A stretch of 43,397 nucleotides of DNA. It comes from Euzebyales bacterium (GTDB taxonomy: Bacteria; Actinomycetota; Nitriliruptoria; Euzebyales; Egibacteraceae). Location: positions 1 to 43,397 of the forward strand of contig JACDBB010000104.1 of the NCBI GenBank assembly GCA_013695145.1, in the 5' to 3' direction. How positions within the stretch are numbered: the stretch's first letter is position 1; every line of letters begins with the position of its first letter. Position numbers and translations under genes: made by a program. The notes under the pieces are model-generated. The model did no database searches and had not been told where the DNA came from. It saw only the letters and a program-made list of their open reading frames with translations. Of this stretch, positions 9,203 to 16,996 are shown one piece after another.

Positions 9203-10999
9203 TCAGCCCCTGTCGCGCTGGGCGGCGGGCATGCCGAGGTGCTCGGCAAGGAAGTCGAGCGCGAGCGTCTGCTGGCGGATCGTCTCGTCGACGGCGTACG
9301 AGCCGTGGCCGGCCTCGAACACGTCGTAGGCGTAGACCTTCCCGAGGGCGTCCAGCGCCGCGACGTAGTTGTCGACCTGGCGCTTCGGGCAGCGCGTGTC
9401 GTTGGCGCCGGTCACGATCAGCACCGGGCACGTGACGTTGCCCACATGGGTGATGGGCGAGCGCTCCCGGAACAGCTCAGGCAGGTCGTCCGGGCTGCCG
9501 CCGAACAGGGACCGGTCGAACTCCTGCAGCGCCGGCGCCTCGTCGGCGTACGCGGCGACGTAGTCGGCCACGGGCACGACGGCCACCGCTGCGGACCAGG
9601 CGCGCGGCTGCGTGCCGATGGCCTGCAGCGTGACGTAGCCGCCCCAGGATGCGCCCGTCAGGACGCAGCGGTCGGGATCGGCGATGCCGGCTGCGACGAG
9701 GTGATCTCGGCCCGCGAGCACGTCCACCAGCTCTGGGCGGCCCGGGTCGCCCTGCAGGACGTCCTCGAACGCCTTGCCGTAGCCGCTCGAGCCGCGGTAG
9801 TTGGGCATGAGCACCGCGTAGCCGTGGTCGACCCAGGACTGCTGCTGGGGGTCGAAGCTGTCCTCGGTCTGGGCGGTCGGGCCCCCGTGCACGTCGACGA
9901 CCAGGGGGAAGGGCCCCTCACCATCGGGGGTGACGAGGAAGGCGTGCACTTGGTCGCCGTCGCCGTTGTCGTAGTGGAGACTGGTGTACGCGCGACCCTC
10001 GGGTGCTGGCTGGCCCGGCGGCGTCAGCAGCGCGCGGTCGGCGTCGGCGTCACGCACCCGCACCTGCGAGGGCTTCGCCGAGGAGTTGAACGCGTACCAG
10101 ATCGCGCCGTCAGGGCGAACCCTGGCCCCGCGGATCGTGCCGTCGGTCAGGTCGAGGGGCTCCGCGCGATCGCTGTCGAAGTCGTAGCGCAGCAGCTCGG
10201 TGCGGCCGAGGTGGTCGTGGCCGAGCAGCAGCGCCGAGGCGTCCGGCCACCAGTCCGCGACCCAGATCTCGCCGGGCAGGTCGATGACGAGCTCTCGGCG
10301 AGCGCCGTCGCCGACATCGAGGACCTCCGGCCGCATCCGCCCCGTGCGGTCGGCCAGGATCGCGACGCGCGGGTCGCCGGCGACGGGGGACCACGCCGCG
10401 GGGCTCACGGTGTTGCCCCGCCCGTCCCACACCTCCGCGACCGGCTCGCCGCTGACCGCGTCGAGCACCCGCAGCGCCGGGTGCAGCACGTCGCCGTGCT
10501 CGGTGTGGCTGACGGCGAGCTGGGACGCGTCCTTGCTGAGCCCGCCGACACTCGCCGGCTGGGCGTGCCCGTACACCTGCCGGACGCCCGCATCGTCGGC
10601 GACGTGGATGCCGAAGCCTCCGTCGCGGCTGGAGACGCCGACGGCCAGTCGGCCGGGTCGCAGGGACAGCCCGGAGGACCACCCGTCGGAGAGCCCTGGC
10701 ACGAGCGCATCCGCGGGCCCGCCGCCGAAGGGCGTGCGCACGTACCTGCCGAACTCGTCGCCCGCGCGGTCGTCGAACCACACGACGCCCGCCCCGTCAG
10801 GCGTCGGCTGCCCGCCGAGCACACCGGTCGGCTTGTCGGTCAGGGTCACCTGCCGGTCCGTCGTCGTGTCCCAGGACACCAGCTGCCACACGCCGCTGGC
10901 GTTGGTCCCGTAGGACAGGCGGTGGGGCGTGGTCTCGGCCCAGGTGGGCAGCGTCACGCGGGCGGCCTGGTAGCGGCGGATCCAGGCGGGGGTGGTCAC
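9203..10999 (-). CDS. S9 family peptidase (prolyl oligopeptidase/acylaminoacyl peptidase type)
   Basis: A 598-residue serine hydrolase with an N-terminal beta-propeller-like half and a C-terminal alpha/beta-hydrolase. In the latter, VVDVHGGPTAQTEDSFDPQQ forms the oxyanion region, GASWGGYVTLQAIG holds the nucleophile serine, GANDTRCP the aspartate, and EAGHGSYAVDE the histidine. It probably trims short peptides in the cytoplasm. The GTG at 10999 starts at TTPAWIRRYQAARVTLPTW; the frame stays open to 11146, but that extension is proline/arginine-rich and reads through a repeat. It could cooperate with the peptide importer but is not in its operon. Confidence 0.88.
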   Translation of the reverse strand: MTTPAWIRRYQAARVTLPTWAETTPHRLSYGTNASGVWQLVSWDTTTDRQVTLTDKPTGVLGGQPTPDGAGVVWFDDRAGDEFGRYVRTPFGGGPADALVPGLSDGWSSGLSLRPGRLAVGVSSRDGGFGIHVADDAGVRQVYGHAQPASVGGLSKDASQLAVSHTEHGDVLHPALRVLDAVSGEPVAEVWDGRGNTVSPAAWSPVAGDPRVAILADRTGRMRPEVLDVGDGARRELVIDLPGEIWVADWWPDASALLLGHDHLGRTELLRYDFDSDRAEPLDLTDGTIRGARVRPDGAIWYAFNSSAKPSQVRVRDADADRALLTPPGQPAPEGRAYTSLHYDNGDGDQVHAFLVTPDGEGPFPLVVDVHGGPTAQTEDSFDPQQQSWVDHGYAVLMPNYRGSSGYGKAFEDVLQGDPGRPELVDVLAGRDHLVAAGIADPDRCVLTGASWGGYVTLQAIGTQPRAWSAAVAVVPVADYVAAYADEAPALQEFDRSLFGGSPDDLPELFRERSPITHVGNVTCPVLIVTGANDTRCPKRQVDNYVAALDALGKVYAYDVFEAGHGSYAVDETIRQQTLALDFLAEHLGMPAAQRDRG

Positions 11000-11041
11000 G
11001 GGCGGCTCCGGTTCTCGTTCGCAGCGACTGGTGCGGTAGGG

Positions 11042-11068
11042 GCGAGGCGGGCGAGGCGGGCGAGGCGG
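11042..11068. repeat. Three tandem 9-nt units (GCGAGGCGG)
   Basis: Three exact head-to-tail copies of GCGAGGCGG lie just upstream of the S9 peptidase start on the minus strand. They are likely simple slippage-derived sequence. Confidence 0.6.
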
Positions 11069-11072
11069 CATT

Positions 11073-11101
11073 TTGTGGCGGTCGCTGCGCGGCCGCCACA
11101 A
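11073..11101. terminator. Nine-base-pair hairpin downstream of the crotonase gene
   Basis: TTGTGGCGG at 11073-11081 pairs perfectly with CCGCCACAA at 11093-11101 around an 11-base loop. It follows the crotonase gene in its reading direction and precedes the S9 peptidase gene. There is no U-tract, so a terminator role is only plausible. Confidence 0.4.
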
Positions 11102-11132
11102 CCTCCGATTGTGAGAATCGCCTCCGCAGGCT
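11093..11132 (+). repeat. Dispersed element, left-end copy (copy 4)
   Basis: The stretch around TTGTGAGAATCGCC followed by TCCGCAGGCT matches the left end of the element at 25551-25585 (TGATGAGAATCGCC then TGTCGCAGGCT). The preceding CCAC..CC..GAT bases agree as well. No right end (CATTCACGTGTCAG) is seen downstream, so this is a partial or eroded copy in an intergenic gap. Confidence 0.5.
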
Positions 11133-11146
11133 CCGCCATCCGCCAC

Positions 11147-11839
11147 TCAGCGCAAGGCGAGCAGCGCCCGGACGTCGGCGCGCATCGACGACGACACCGC
11201 GTCGGCGCTGGCTCCCCGCAGCCGGCGCTTGGTCTCGGCGTACGCGGCGCCCGGCAGGCGCGCGAGCACGCGAGCGCGGTCGACCGCGCGGTCTCGCACG
11301 GCACCCGACGCCGCCAGCTCGTCGGCGAAGCCGACCTCGACCGCGGTCTTCGGATCCACGACCGTCCCGGGGAGGAGCAGGCCGTCGAGGCGGTCGACGC
11401 GGACGCTGCCGCGCGCGAGCGCGATGATCCAACGGGGGAGCGCGAAGCCGATGGTGGTCTCGATCAGGCCCCACTTGTAGGCGCCATCGGCTGCGACGGC
11501 GTGGTCGGCCGCCAGGCAGAGGATCGTGCCGCCCGCGACGGCATGCCCCGTGGCGGCGACCACCACCGGTCGGGGCTCCAGCCACAGCCGGAGCATCGTC
11601 TCGCCGCAGGCGACCAGCAGATCCTCCATCGCCGCCATGTCGTCGGAGCCCATGACCTTCATGTCCAAGCCTGCGGACAGCATCCCGTCGCGACCCGCGA
11701 TCACGAGCGCGGCCGCGTCGACGGCCTCTTCCAGCGCCGTGTCCAGTTCGGCGAAGAACGGCAGGCCGAACGCGTTCACCTTGCCGTCGTCGATCGTCAA
11801 CGTGACGACGCCATCGTCACGGACCGCTGTGATCACCAC
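11147..11839 (-). CDS. Enoyl-CoA hydratase/isomerase family protein (crotonase)
   Basis: A 230-residue cytoplasmic crotonase-fold protein. The first strand pair reads VVTLTIDDGKVNAFGLPFF, the oxyanion-hole segment is ALVIAGRDGMLSAGLDMK, and the second is ATGHAVAGGTILCLAAD. The canonical hydratase glutamates are not obvious in GLIETTIGFALPRWIIAL (one Glu is present), so it may be an isomerase or another CoA-ester enzyme. The GTG at 11839 is favoured because an AGGAGG stands eight bases upstream. It is slightly shorter than the usual 255-260 residues. The physiological substrate cannot be read from the sequence. Confidence 0.85.
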   Translation of the reverse strand: MVITAVRDDGVVTLTIDDGKVNAFGLPFFAELDTALEEAVDAAALVIAGRDGMLSAGLDMKVMGSDDMAAMEDLLVACGETMLRLWLEPRPVVVAATGHAVAGGTILCLAADHAVAADGAYKWGLIETTIGFALPRWIIALARGSVRVDRLDGLLLPGTVVDPKTAVEVGFADELAASGAVRDRAVDRARVLARLPGAAYAETKRRLRGASADAVSSSMRADVRALLALR

Positions 11840-11898
11840 GTCGGGGGCCTCCTGCCGCCAAGCCGCTTGGGTCACGTCAGTGTCGCAGACGCCCGCGC

Positions 11899-12366
11899 TC
11901 AGGCGATGCCGACCAGCTCCGCGACGCCGAGGATGTGGTCCTTCGCCGCCCGGCGGAGCTCGCCTCGTCGGACGCCGGGCGGCAGGTCCAGCTCGGTGTC
12001 GAGCGCGAACAGGCGGAAGAAGCAGCGGTGCGCGCCGCGCTTCTCGTCGAGGCTTGGACCGGTGTATCCCGACTCCTCGAACTCGTTGAGCCCCTGCACG
12101 AGCGAGACCGGGTCCTCGACCAGCGTGTCGGACGGCACCCCCTCCGGCAGGGACGTCTCGTCCGGCCCGATGCCGTAGACCACCCAGTGCGTCACCACGC
12201 CGGTGTCCGCGTCCGGGTCGTCGCAGACCAGCGCCAACTCCTTGGTGCCCTCGGGAACGCCCTCCCACGTCAACGGGGGCGAGGCGTCGCCGCCGTCTGC
12301 GGTGTGGCGCTCCGGGATGTCCTCGTCATGTCCGAAAGCCGGGCTGGTGAGGCGGAACGCCGCCAT
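11899..12366 (-). CDS. YbhB/YbcL family PEBP-like protein
   Basis: A 155-residue member of the phosphatidylethanolamine-binding/Raf-kinase-inhibitor-like family. It starts MAAFRLTSPAF and has the ligand-pocket motifs ASPPLTWEGVPEGTKELALV, DDPDADTGVVTHWVVYGI and HRCFFRLFALD, all in the expected order. AGGAG stands close upstream of the ATG at 12366. The bacterial function is unresolved; no secretion signal is visible, so the protein is likely cytoplasmic. It lies divergent from dps, with a 242-base gap that contains a tandem duplication. Confidence 0.92.
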   Translation of the reverse strand: MAAFRLTSPAFGHDEDIPERHTADGGDASPPLTWEGVPEGTKELALVCDDPDADTGVVTHWVVYGIGPDETSLPEGVPSDTLVEDPVSLVQGLNEFEESGYTGPSLDEKRGAHRCFFRLFALDTELDLPPGVRRGELRRAAKDHILGVAELVGIA

Positions 12367-12413
12367 CGTGGCTCGTCTCCTGATTTTGGGTTCGTCTGTG
12401 GGGCGGGCACGGT

Positions 12414-12465
12414 CTTGATATGCCCTCGACCAGTGTTGTCTTGATATGCCCTCGACCAGTGTTGT
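12414..12465. repeat. Perfect 26-bp tandem duplication upstream of dps
   Basis: Two identical, abutting 26-base units (12414-12439 and 12440-12465), each beginning CTTGATATGCCCTCGACCAG, lie in the gap between the divergent YbhB and dps genes. The unit ends 143 bases before the dps ATG. It could be a duplicated operator or a recent slippage event. Each unit contains TTGATA, a possible -35-like hexamer. Confidence 0.75.
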
Positions 12466-12608
12466 GACCCTCCTGGCCGCGGACCACACCCTCCGGTCGT
12501 GGGCGGCGTCTGGCGCGCCCGTGAGACTAACCCCGCCGGAGGTTGCTAGCTGACCACTACGGGGTAGCAGCGTGACCAGGATTCCCAACGGACAGGAGCC
12601 CGATCGCC

Positions 12609-13145
12609 ATGGCCCACACCTACACCGTCCCAGGGATGGATTCCGAGGACGCCAAGAAGGTCGTCGAGACGCTGCAGGACCGACTGAACGCGCTGACGGA
12701 CCTGCACCTGACGCTGAAGCACATCCACTGGAACGTCGTGGGCCCGAACTTCATCTCGGTCCACGAGATGCTTGACCCGCAGGTGGACGCGGTGCGCCTG
12801 ATGTCTGACGACGTCGCCGAGCGCATCGCCACGCTCGGCGGGGTCCCGATGGGCACCCCCGGCAACCTCGTGGCCGAACGCGGCTGGGACGACTACGCGA
12901 TCGGCAGGGCGACCACGCAGGAGCACATGGCGGCCCTCGACCTGGTCTTCGCGGGCGTCAATGCCTCCCACCGAGAGGCGGTCGAGGCCTTCGACGACCT
13001 CGACCTGGTCAGTCAGGACATGCTGATCTCCCAGCTCGACAAGCTGGAACTCTACCAGTGGTTCGTGCGTGCCCACCTCGAGAACGCCAGCGGGCAGATC
13101 CCCGAGGCGTCGACCGAAGTCGGCGCCGCGCAACACCAGGCCTAG
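12609..13145 (+). CDS. dps: Dps family DNA-protection/ferroxidase protein
   Basis: A 178-residue mini-ferritin expected to assemble as a dodecamer, oxidise Fe(II) with peroxide and shield DNA in stationary phase or oxidative stress. The inter-subunit ferroxidase ligands are visible in LKHIHWNVVGPNFISVHEML followed by DPQVD. The rest is four-helix bundle, and the C-terminus carries a short disordered tail. AGGAG is ten bases before the ATG. The 3' end overlaps the stop of the convergent hypothetical gene by four bases. Confidence 0.93.
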   Translation: MAHTYTVPGMDSEDAKKVVETLQDRLNALTDLHLTLKHIHWNVVGPNFISVHEMLDPQVDAVRLMSDDVAERIATLGGVPMGTPGNLVAERGWDDYAIGRATTQEHMAALDLVFAGVNASHREAVEAFDDLDLVSQDMLISQLDKLELYQWFVRAHLENASGQIPEASTEVGAAQHQA

Positions 13146-13891
13146 CGCAGGCCGAGCCGCTCGGCGTGGGCCAGGAAGCCGCCCACGGGCTGGGCGAACA
13201 GGCGGAAGTGCTTGCGCTCGTTCTCCCAGACGCGCACGAGCTGCTGCCATGGGACCTCGCGCAGCCGCACCTCGGGCAGGGGGTCAGCCCACGGCATCGC
13301 CTTGCGCAGGCCATCGGAGGTGCGCAGTGCGTTGATCCGCGCGGACAGCGCCGCGGCCGCGGGGGTGCCGGAACGGTAGACGACGGCCACCGCGAGCTGC
13401 TTGCCGATCCGGTGGGCCTGCACGGCGCCGGCGTCGATCAGCTCGGTGAGCCGGTCGCGACCCCCTGCGCCGCCCGGCAAGCTGTCGACAGCGACGTCGA
13501 CAAGGCCCAGCACGGCGCGCGACTCGATGCGTACAGGCACCTCGATCTGGCAGGTGAAGGCGGACACGTCCTGGTCCTCGCCGGCGCGCTGGCGCACGTG
13601 GCGCACGTACTGCGGGCTGGGCGTCAGCTGCGGCTCGCGTTCCTTGCCGGTCCACAGCGACAGGCTGACGGGCGGCGTGAGATCGTTGCCGCAGAACGGT
13701 CGCAGCAGCGCCGTCAGGTAGTCGCGATCGGAGTCGGTGTCCAGCGAGGCGAACACGTTCCACGTCAGCAGGTCGACGCTGTCCGGGTCCGTGAACGCCC
13801 GCTCGACCCGTTCCGGGTCGTCTGCCAGCTCGATGCGCAGCCGGTCGGCGTAGAAGACCGGGTTCTGCTTCGTGCGATGCGAGAGCCTCAT
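13142..13891 (-). CDS. Hypothetical protein, 249 residues
   Basis: I do not recognise this family. The frame is clean with a normal ATG (MRLSHRTKQNPVFYADRLRI), no membrane segment, and conserved-looking stretches such as VDLLTWNVFASLDTDSDRDY and YVRHVRQRAGEDQDV. Charged and aromatic residues near WTGKEREPQL and QIEVPVRIESRAV recall nuclease-like folds, but no defined motif supports this. It is convergent with dps with overlapping stops (13142-13145), and its start lies just outside serB, which is on the same strand. Confidence 0.7.
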   Translation of the reverse strand: MRLSHRTKQNPVFYADRLRIELADDPERVERAFTDPDSVDLLTWNVFASLDTDSDRDYLTALLRPFCGNDLTPPVSLSLWTGKEREPQLTPSPQYVRHVRQRAGEDQDVSAFTCQIEVPVRIESRAVLGLVDVAVDSLPGGAGGRDRLTELIDAGAVQAHRIGKQLAVAVVYRSGTPAAAALSARINALRTSDGLRKAMPWADPLPEVRLREVPWQQLVRVWENERKHFRLFAQPVGGFLAHAERLGLR

Positions 13892-13903
13892 GATGGCGGG
13901 ATG

Positions 13904-15220
13904 CTACCGGGTGGCTTCCGGCCCGACCGACCCTGGGTTGGCTTCCGGCCTGACCGACCCTGGGTTGGCTTCCGCCCCCCACCCGACCTGGCTGGCTGTG
14001 TCCTCCGGCACTCGCACCCGCGGGGCAGGGACGTAGGCCGGGTCCTCCGCGTCGGCGTCCTCGATCTCCTCGCGCGTGATGCCGAGCAGGAACAGGATCG
14101 CGTCCAGGTAGGGCACGCTGACGACCGTGTCCGCCGCCTCCCGAACGATCGGTTTGGCGTTGAAGGCGATGCCCAGGCCGGCGCGTCCGAGCATGTCCAG
14201 GTCGTTGGCGCCGTCGCCGACGGCCACTGTCTGGGAGAGCGGGACCCCCGCGTCCGCCGCGAACCGCGCCAGCCAGTCCGCCTTGGCCGAGCGGTCGACG
14301 ATCGGCCCCACCAGCTGGCCGGTCAGCACGCCGTCACGGACGTCCAGGACGTTCGCGGCGGCGTAGTCGAGGCCCAGCTGGTCGACGAGCAGATCGGTGA
14401 TGGCGGTGAACCCACCGCTGACCACCGCGAGGACGTAGCCGAGCCGGCGCAGCGTGCGCACCAGCGTCTGCGCGCCGGGCGTGAGCACGAGGTGGTCGCG
14501 GACGTGCTCCAGCATGGCGACCGGCACGCCGTCGAGGAGGGCGACGCGTTCGCGCAGCGACGCCTCGAAGTCCAGCTCACCGGTCATCGCCCGCGCCGTG
14601 ATCTCGGCGACCTCGTCCGCGCGGCCGGCGTGCGCGGCCAGGAGCTCGATCACCTCACCCTGGACGAGCGTCGAATCGACATCGAGGACGATCAGCCGCT
14701 TGGCCCTGCGGTAGAGCGTCGCGCGCTGCACGGCCACGTCGACGTGCTGGGCGGCGGCCTCGGCAGCCAGATCGCGGCGCAGCTGCCCGGGGTCCCCTCC
14801 GGACACCACCAGCTCGAAGCTCGTGATGGGGTAGCGCGACAGCCGCACGATGCGGTCGATGTTCGCGCCGCAGCCGGCGATCGCGCCGGTGATCGCGGCG
14901 AGCGCGCCGGCGCGCAGCGGCTGCCCCAAGACCGTGACGTGATGGCGGACCCGCGCACGCTCGGGCCGGCGCGCGCCGACCGACTCGAACTCGACGGTCA
15001 CACCCAGGGGCGTGGCGCAGTCGACCAGGGCGGCGCGGGTGGCGTCCTCGTCGGCGCCGAGGGAGGTGAGGATCCCCAGGACGAGACGATCGCGGATCAC
15101 GACCTGCTCCATGTCGAGGATGCGCGCGCCCTGGCTGTCAAGGGCCGTGCACAACGCACTGGTGACCCCTGGCCGGTCCCGGCCGGTTACGGTGACCAGC
15201 AGCGCCGTCGCGTCGTCCAC
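13904..15220 (-). CDS. serB: Phosphoserine phosphatase with ACT domains
   Basis: A 438-residue HAD-family enzyme making L-serine from phosphoserine. N-terminal ACT-like domains (residues 1-165; VTVTGRDRPGVTSALCTALD) sense amino acids. The catalytic domain has motif I VLDVDSTLV with the nucleophile at about residue 180, motif II VVSGGFTAI, and motif III/IV VGDGANDLDMLGRAGLGIAF. The GTG at 15220 leads straight into the ACT domain. After the usual domain there is an extra tail: EDPAYVPAPRVRVP, then a nine-residue EANPGSV(R/G)P repeat encoded by 27-bp tandem DNA. The gene diverges from the next hypothetical gene. Confidence 0.93.
   Translation of the reverse strand: MDDATALLVTVTGRDRPGVTSALCTALDSQGARILDMEQVVIRDRLVLGILTSLGADEDATRAALVDCATPLGVTVEFESVGARRPERARVRHHVTVLGQPLRAGALAAITGAIAGCGANIDRIVRLSRYPITSFELVVSGGDPGQLRRDLAAEAAAQHVDVAVQRATLYRRAKRLIVLDVDSTLVQGEVIELLAAHAGRADEVAEITARAMTGELDFEASLRERVALLDGVPVAMLEHVRDHLVLTPGAQTLVRTLRRLGYVLAVVSGGFTAITDLLVDQLGLDYAAANVLDVRDGVLTGQLVGPIVDRSAKADWLARFAADAGVPLSQTVAVGDGANDLDMLGRAGLGIAFNAKPIVREAADTVVSVPYLDAILFLLGITREEIEDADAEDPAYVPAPRVRVPEDTASQVGWGAEANPGSVRPEANPGSVGPEATR
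13913..13966. repeat. 27-bp tandem repeat in the 3' end of serB
   Basis: Two copies of a 27-base unit (13913-13939, 13940-13966), differing at one position, are followed by an eroded third copy up to about 13993. Being a multiple of three, the units add EANPGSVRP and EANPGSVGP to the C-terminus of SerB without shifting the frame. Confidence 0.8.
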
Positions 15221-15302
15221 TGGAGGCTGTCCCTTCGTGTCGTCGCCTCTGCGGACCGCAGCGTAGGCGAGCGGTTCGGACCGGGTAGCCTTCGGCATCG
15301 CC

Positions 15303-15803
15303 ATGGAGGAGATCGCGAAGCCACATGAGCTGCTCGCCGCGCGGAGGTCCACGGCGGAGCTGTTCCGGCTGCTACGCGCCTGGTTCGACGTCAGCGACCA
15401 GGTGACGCTCGACCTGCGCGCCGTGGACAGCGCTGTCGAGGAGCTGGGTAACCCGCAGCTCGTCATCGCCATGGCCATGCGCAAGCTGCAGGCTCTGCAC
15501 CTACTGACCACGCCAGGGGTGCGCACGACGACCGACGTGGTGCTGACCGTCATCCAGGACCTGGAGCGCGCGCTGTTGCAGGCGCCGAACATGCACCTCA
15601 AGCAGGCCGCAGCCGCCACGGACTGGGACGCCGCGCTGGCCAGCCTGGACGAGTCCGACGGCGCCGAGGCGGAGCCTGCGGCTCAGTCCTCCGGCCTGCG
15701 CGCGGACGAGATCGCCGACTTCCGCCGCCACCACGCCGCCCTGCACGAGGCCGCCCGCGCCGTCCTCCACGTCTCCGACGGCGAGATCCGCACGCTGCGC
15801 TGA
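15303..15803 (+). CDS. Hypothetical helical protein, 166 residues
   Basis: No family recognised. Predicted mostly helical and soluble: MEEIAKPHELLAARRSTAEL, then a VIAMAMRKLQALHLLTT helix and a C-terminal HHAALHEAARAVLHVSDGEI segment. There is no signal peptide or membrane helix. The ATG at 15303 faces serB divergently. The stop TGA at 15801-15803 falls inside the first bases of dispersed element copy 1, so the original C-terminus may have been altered when the element arrived. Confidence 0.65.
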   Translation: MEEIAKPHELLAARRSTAELFRLLRAWFDVSDQVTLDLRAVDSAVEELGNPQLVIAMAMRKLQALHLLTTPGVRTTTDVVLTVIQDLERALLQAPNMHLKQAAAATDWDAALASLDESDGAEAEPAAQSSGLRADEIADFRRHHAALHEAARAVLHVSDGEIRTLR

Positions 15804-15916
15804 CACGTGAATGGCCCTGAGCGCCCAGGGGCGAGCCCCCCGGGGTCGACACCGTGTCGAGATTCCTGCGCTATGCGTGGCTGTTCCGACACAGTGTCAG
15901 ACCCGCCTGCGCCGAT
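15800..15916 (-). repeat. Dispersed palindrome-rich element, copy 1 (reverse orientation)
   Basis: Read on the minus strand, this block is about 93% identical by eye to 25589-25687. Both share a CACGCATAGCGCAGGAA core, two 15-base palindromes (here 15846-15860 and 15886-15900) and the CATTCACGTGTCAG right end, here at 15800-15813. The GC-rich stretch between core and right end carries the only indels. Similarity fades toward 15916, so the far (left) end with TGAGAATCGCC is not clearly preserved. It occupies the gap between a hypothetical gene and the threonine dehydratase gene. Confidence 0.8.
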
Positions 15917-15968
15917 GGGGATGCTTGCCGCACAGGATGTCATCGGCTGACGGACCGCTCTGCCGCGG

Positions 15969-16952
15969 CTAGGACGCGGCCGCGAGGAGGGCGGCGAAGC
16001 GGTCGGCGCCGACGTTCCCGCCGGTGATGGTGACGCCCACCCGCAGGCCGCGCGCGTCGACCTTCCCGGCTACCAGGGCCGCGAGCGCGCACGCGCCGCT
16101 GGGCTCGGTGACCATCTTGAGCCGCTCGAAGGCGAAGCGCATGGCCACCACGATCTCTGCGTCGCTCACCAGCGCGATGTCGTCGACCAGCCCTTGGTTG
16201 ATCGGGAAGGTCAACGCGCCGGGAGCGGTGACCTGCTGGCCGTCGGCGATCGTGCGCGGCACGGCGATCTCGACCCGCTCGCCGGCCGCCAGCGAGCGCT
16301 TGGTGTCGTCACCGGCCTCCGGTTCGACGCCGACGACGCGCAGTTCGGGGTGCAGCGTCTTGGCGACGGTGGCGCAGCCGGCGATGAGGCCCCCACCACC
16401 GACGCAGACCAGCAGGAGATCGAGGGCGCCGACCGCCTCGAGGAGCTCCAGGGCGACCGTCCCCTGGCCCGCCATGACGTGGGGATGGTCGAACGGTGGG
16501 ATGAGCGTGACCCCGCGGTCGGTGGCCAGGGCGGTCGCGAGCGACCGCCTGTCCTGGGCGTACCGGTCGTAGGTCACCACCTCTGCCCCGTAGCCGCGGG
16601 TCGCGGCCATCTTCGCGGTCGGGGCGTCGGACGGCATCAGGATGACCGAGGGGGCGCCGTGCAGGCGTGCCGCCAGCGCGACCGCCTGCGCGTGGTTGCC
16701 GCTGGAGAACGCGGCCACGCCGCGGGCGCGCTCGGCCTCCGACAGCCGCGACACGGCATGGAACGCGCCGCGGAACTTGAACGAGCCGGTGCGCTGCAGC
16801 TGCTCGGCCTTGCAGTGCACGCGGGCGCCGGTGAGGCCGTCCAGCGTCCGGCTGGTCAGGACCGGCGTGCGGTGCGCGACCCCGTCGAGGCCCGCCGCGG
16901 CGGCGCGGACGTCCTCCAGTGTGAGCGGTGGGGACCCGGAACGCATGATCAT
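15969..16952 (-). CDS. Threonine/serine dehydratase, PLP-dependent
   Basis: A 327-residue fold-type II PLP enzyme that deaminates threonine or serine to a 2-oxo acid and ammonia. The Schiff-base lysine is K59 in RTGSFKFRGAF. The asparagine loop is AFSSGNHAQAVALAA, and the phosphate-binding glycine loop is CVGGGGLIAG. It is the short catabolic type without the C-terminal ACT regulatory domain of IlvA, so it should not be isoleucine-feedback regulated; racemase activity is also possible in this family. ATG at 16952 or 16946 are equivalent choices. It is divergent from marP. Confidence 0.9.
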   Translation of the reverse strand: MIMRSGSPPLTLEDVRAAAAGLDGVAHRTPVLTSRTLDGLTGARVHCKAEQLQRTGSFKFRGAFHAVSRLSEAERARGVAAFSSGNHAQAVALAARLHGAPSVILMPSDAPTAKMAATRGYGAEVVTYDRYAQDRRSLATALATDRGVTLIPPFDHPHVMAGQGTVALELLEAVGALDLLLVCVGGGGLIAGCATVAKTLHPELRVVGVEPEAGDDTKRSLAAGERVEIAVPRTIADGQQVTAPGALTFPINQGLVDDIALVSDAEIVVAMRFAFERLKMVTEPSGACALAALVAGKVDARGLRVGVTITGGNVGADRFAALLAAAS

Positions 16953-16996
16953 CCGGGCGACACCGTAGCCGGTCGGCCGCGGCGCCGGTCCGTAGG

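Noticed and set aside
9158-12178. A 1006-codon plus-strand frame opposite the S9 peptidase and crotonase
   Set aside because: Antisense shadow. Composition is arginine/glycine-rich and both minus-strand genes have full domain motifs.
12367-12608. CRISPR array from the repeated 26-base units
   Set aside because: The two units abut with no spacer and there are only two; no cas genes are in the window.
13058-15328. A 756-codon plus-strand frame opposite serB and the hypothetical gene
   Set aside because: It is a long antisense frame caused by high GC. The minus-strand SerB has clear catalytic motifs and the plus frame has none.
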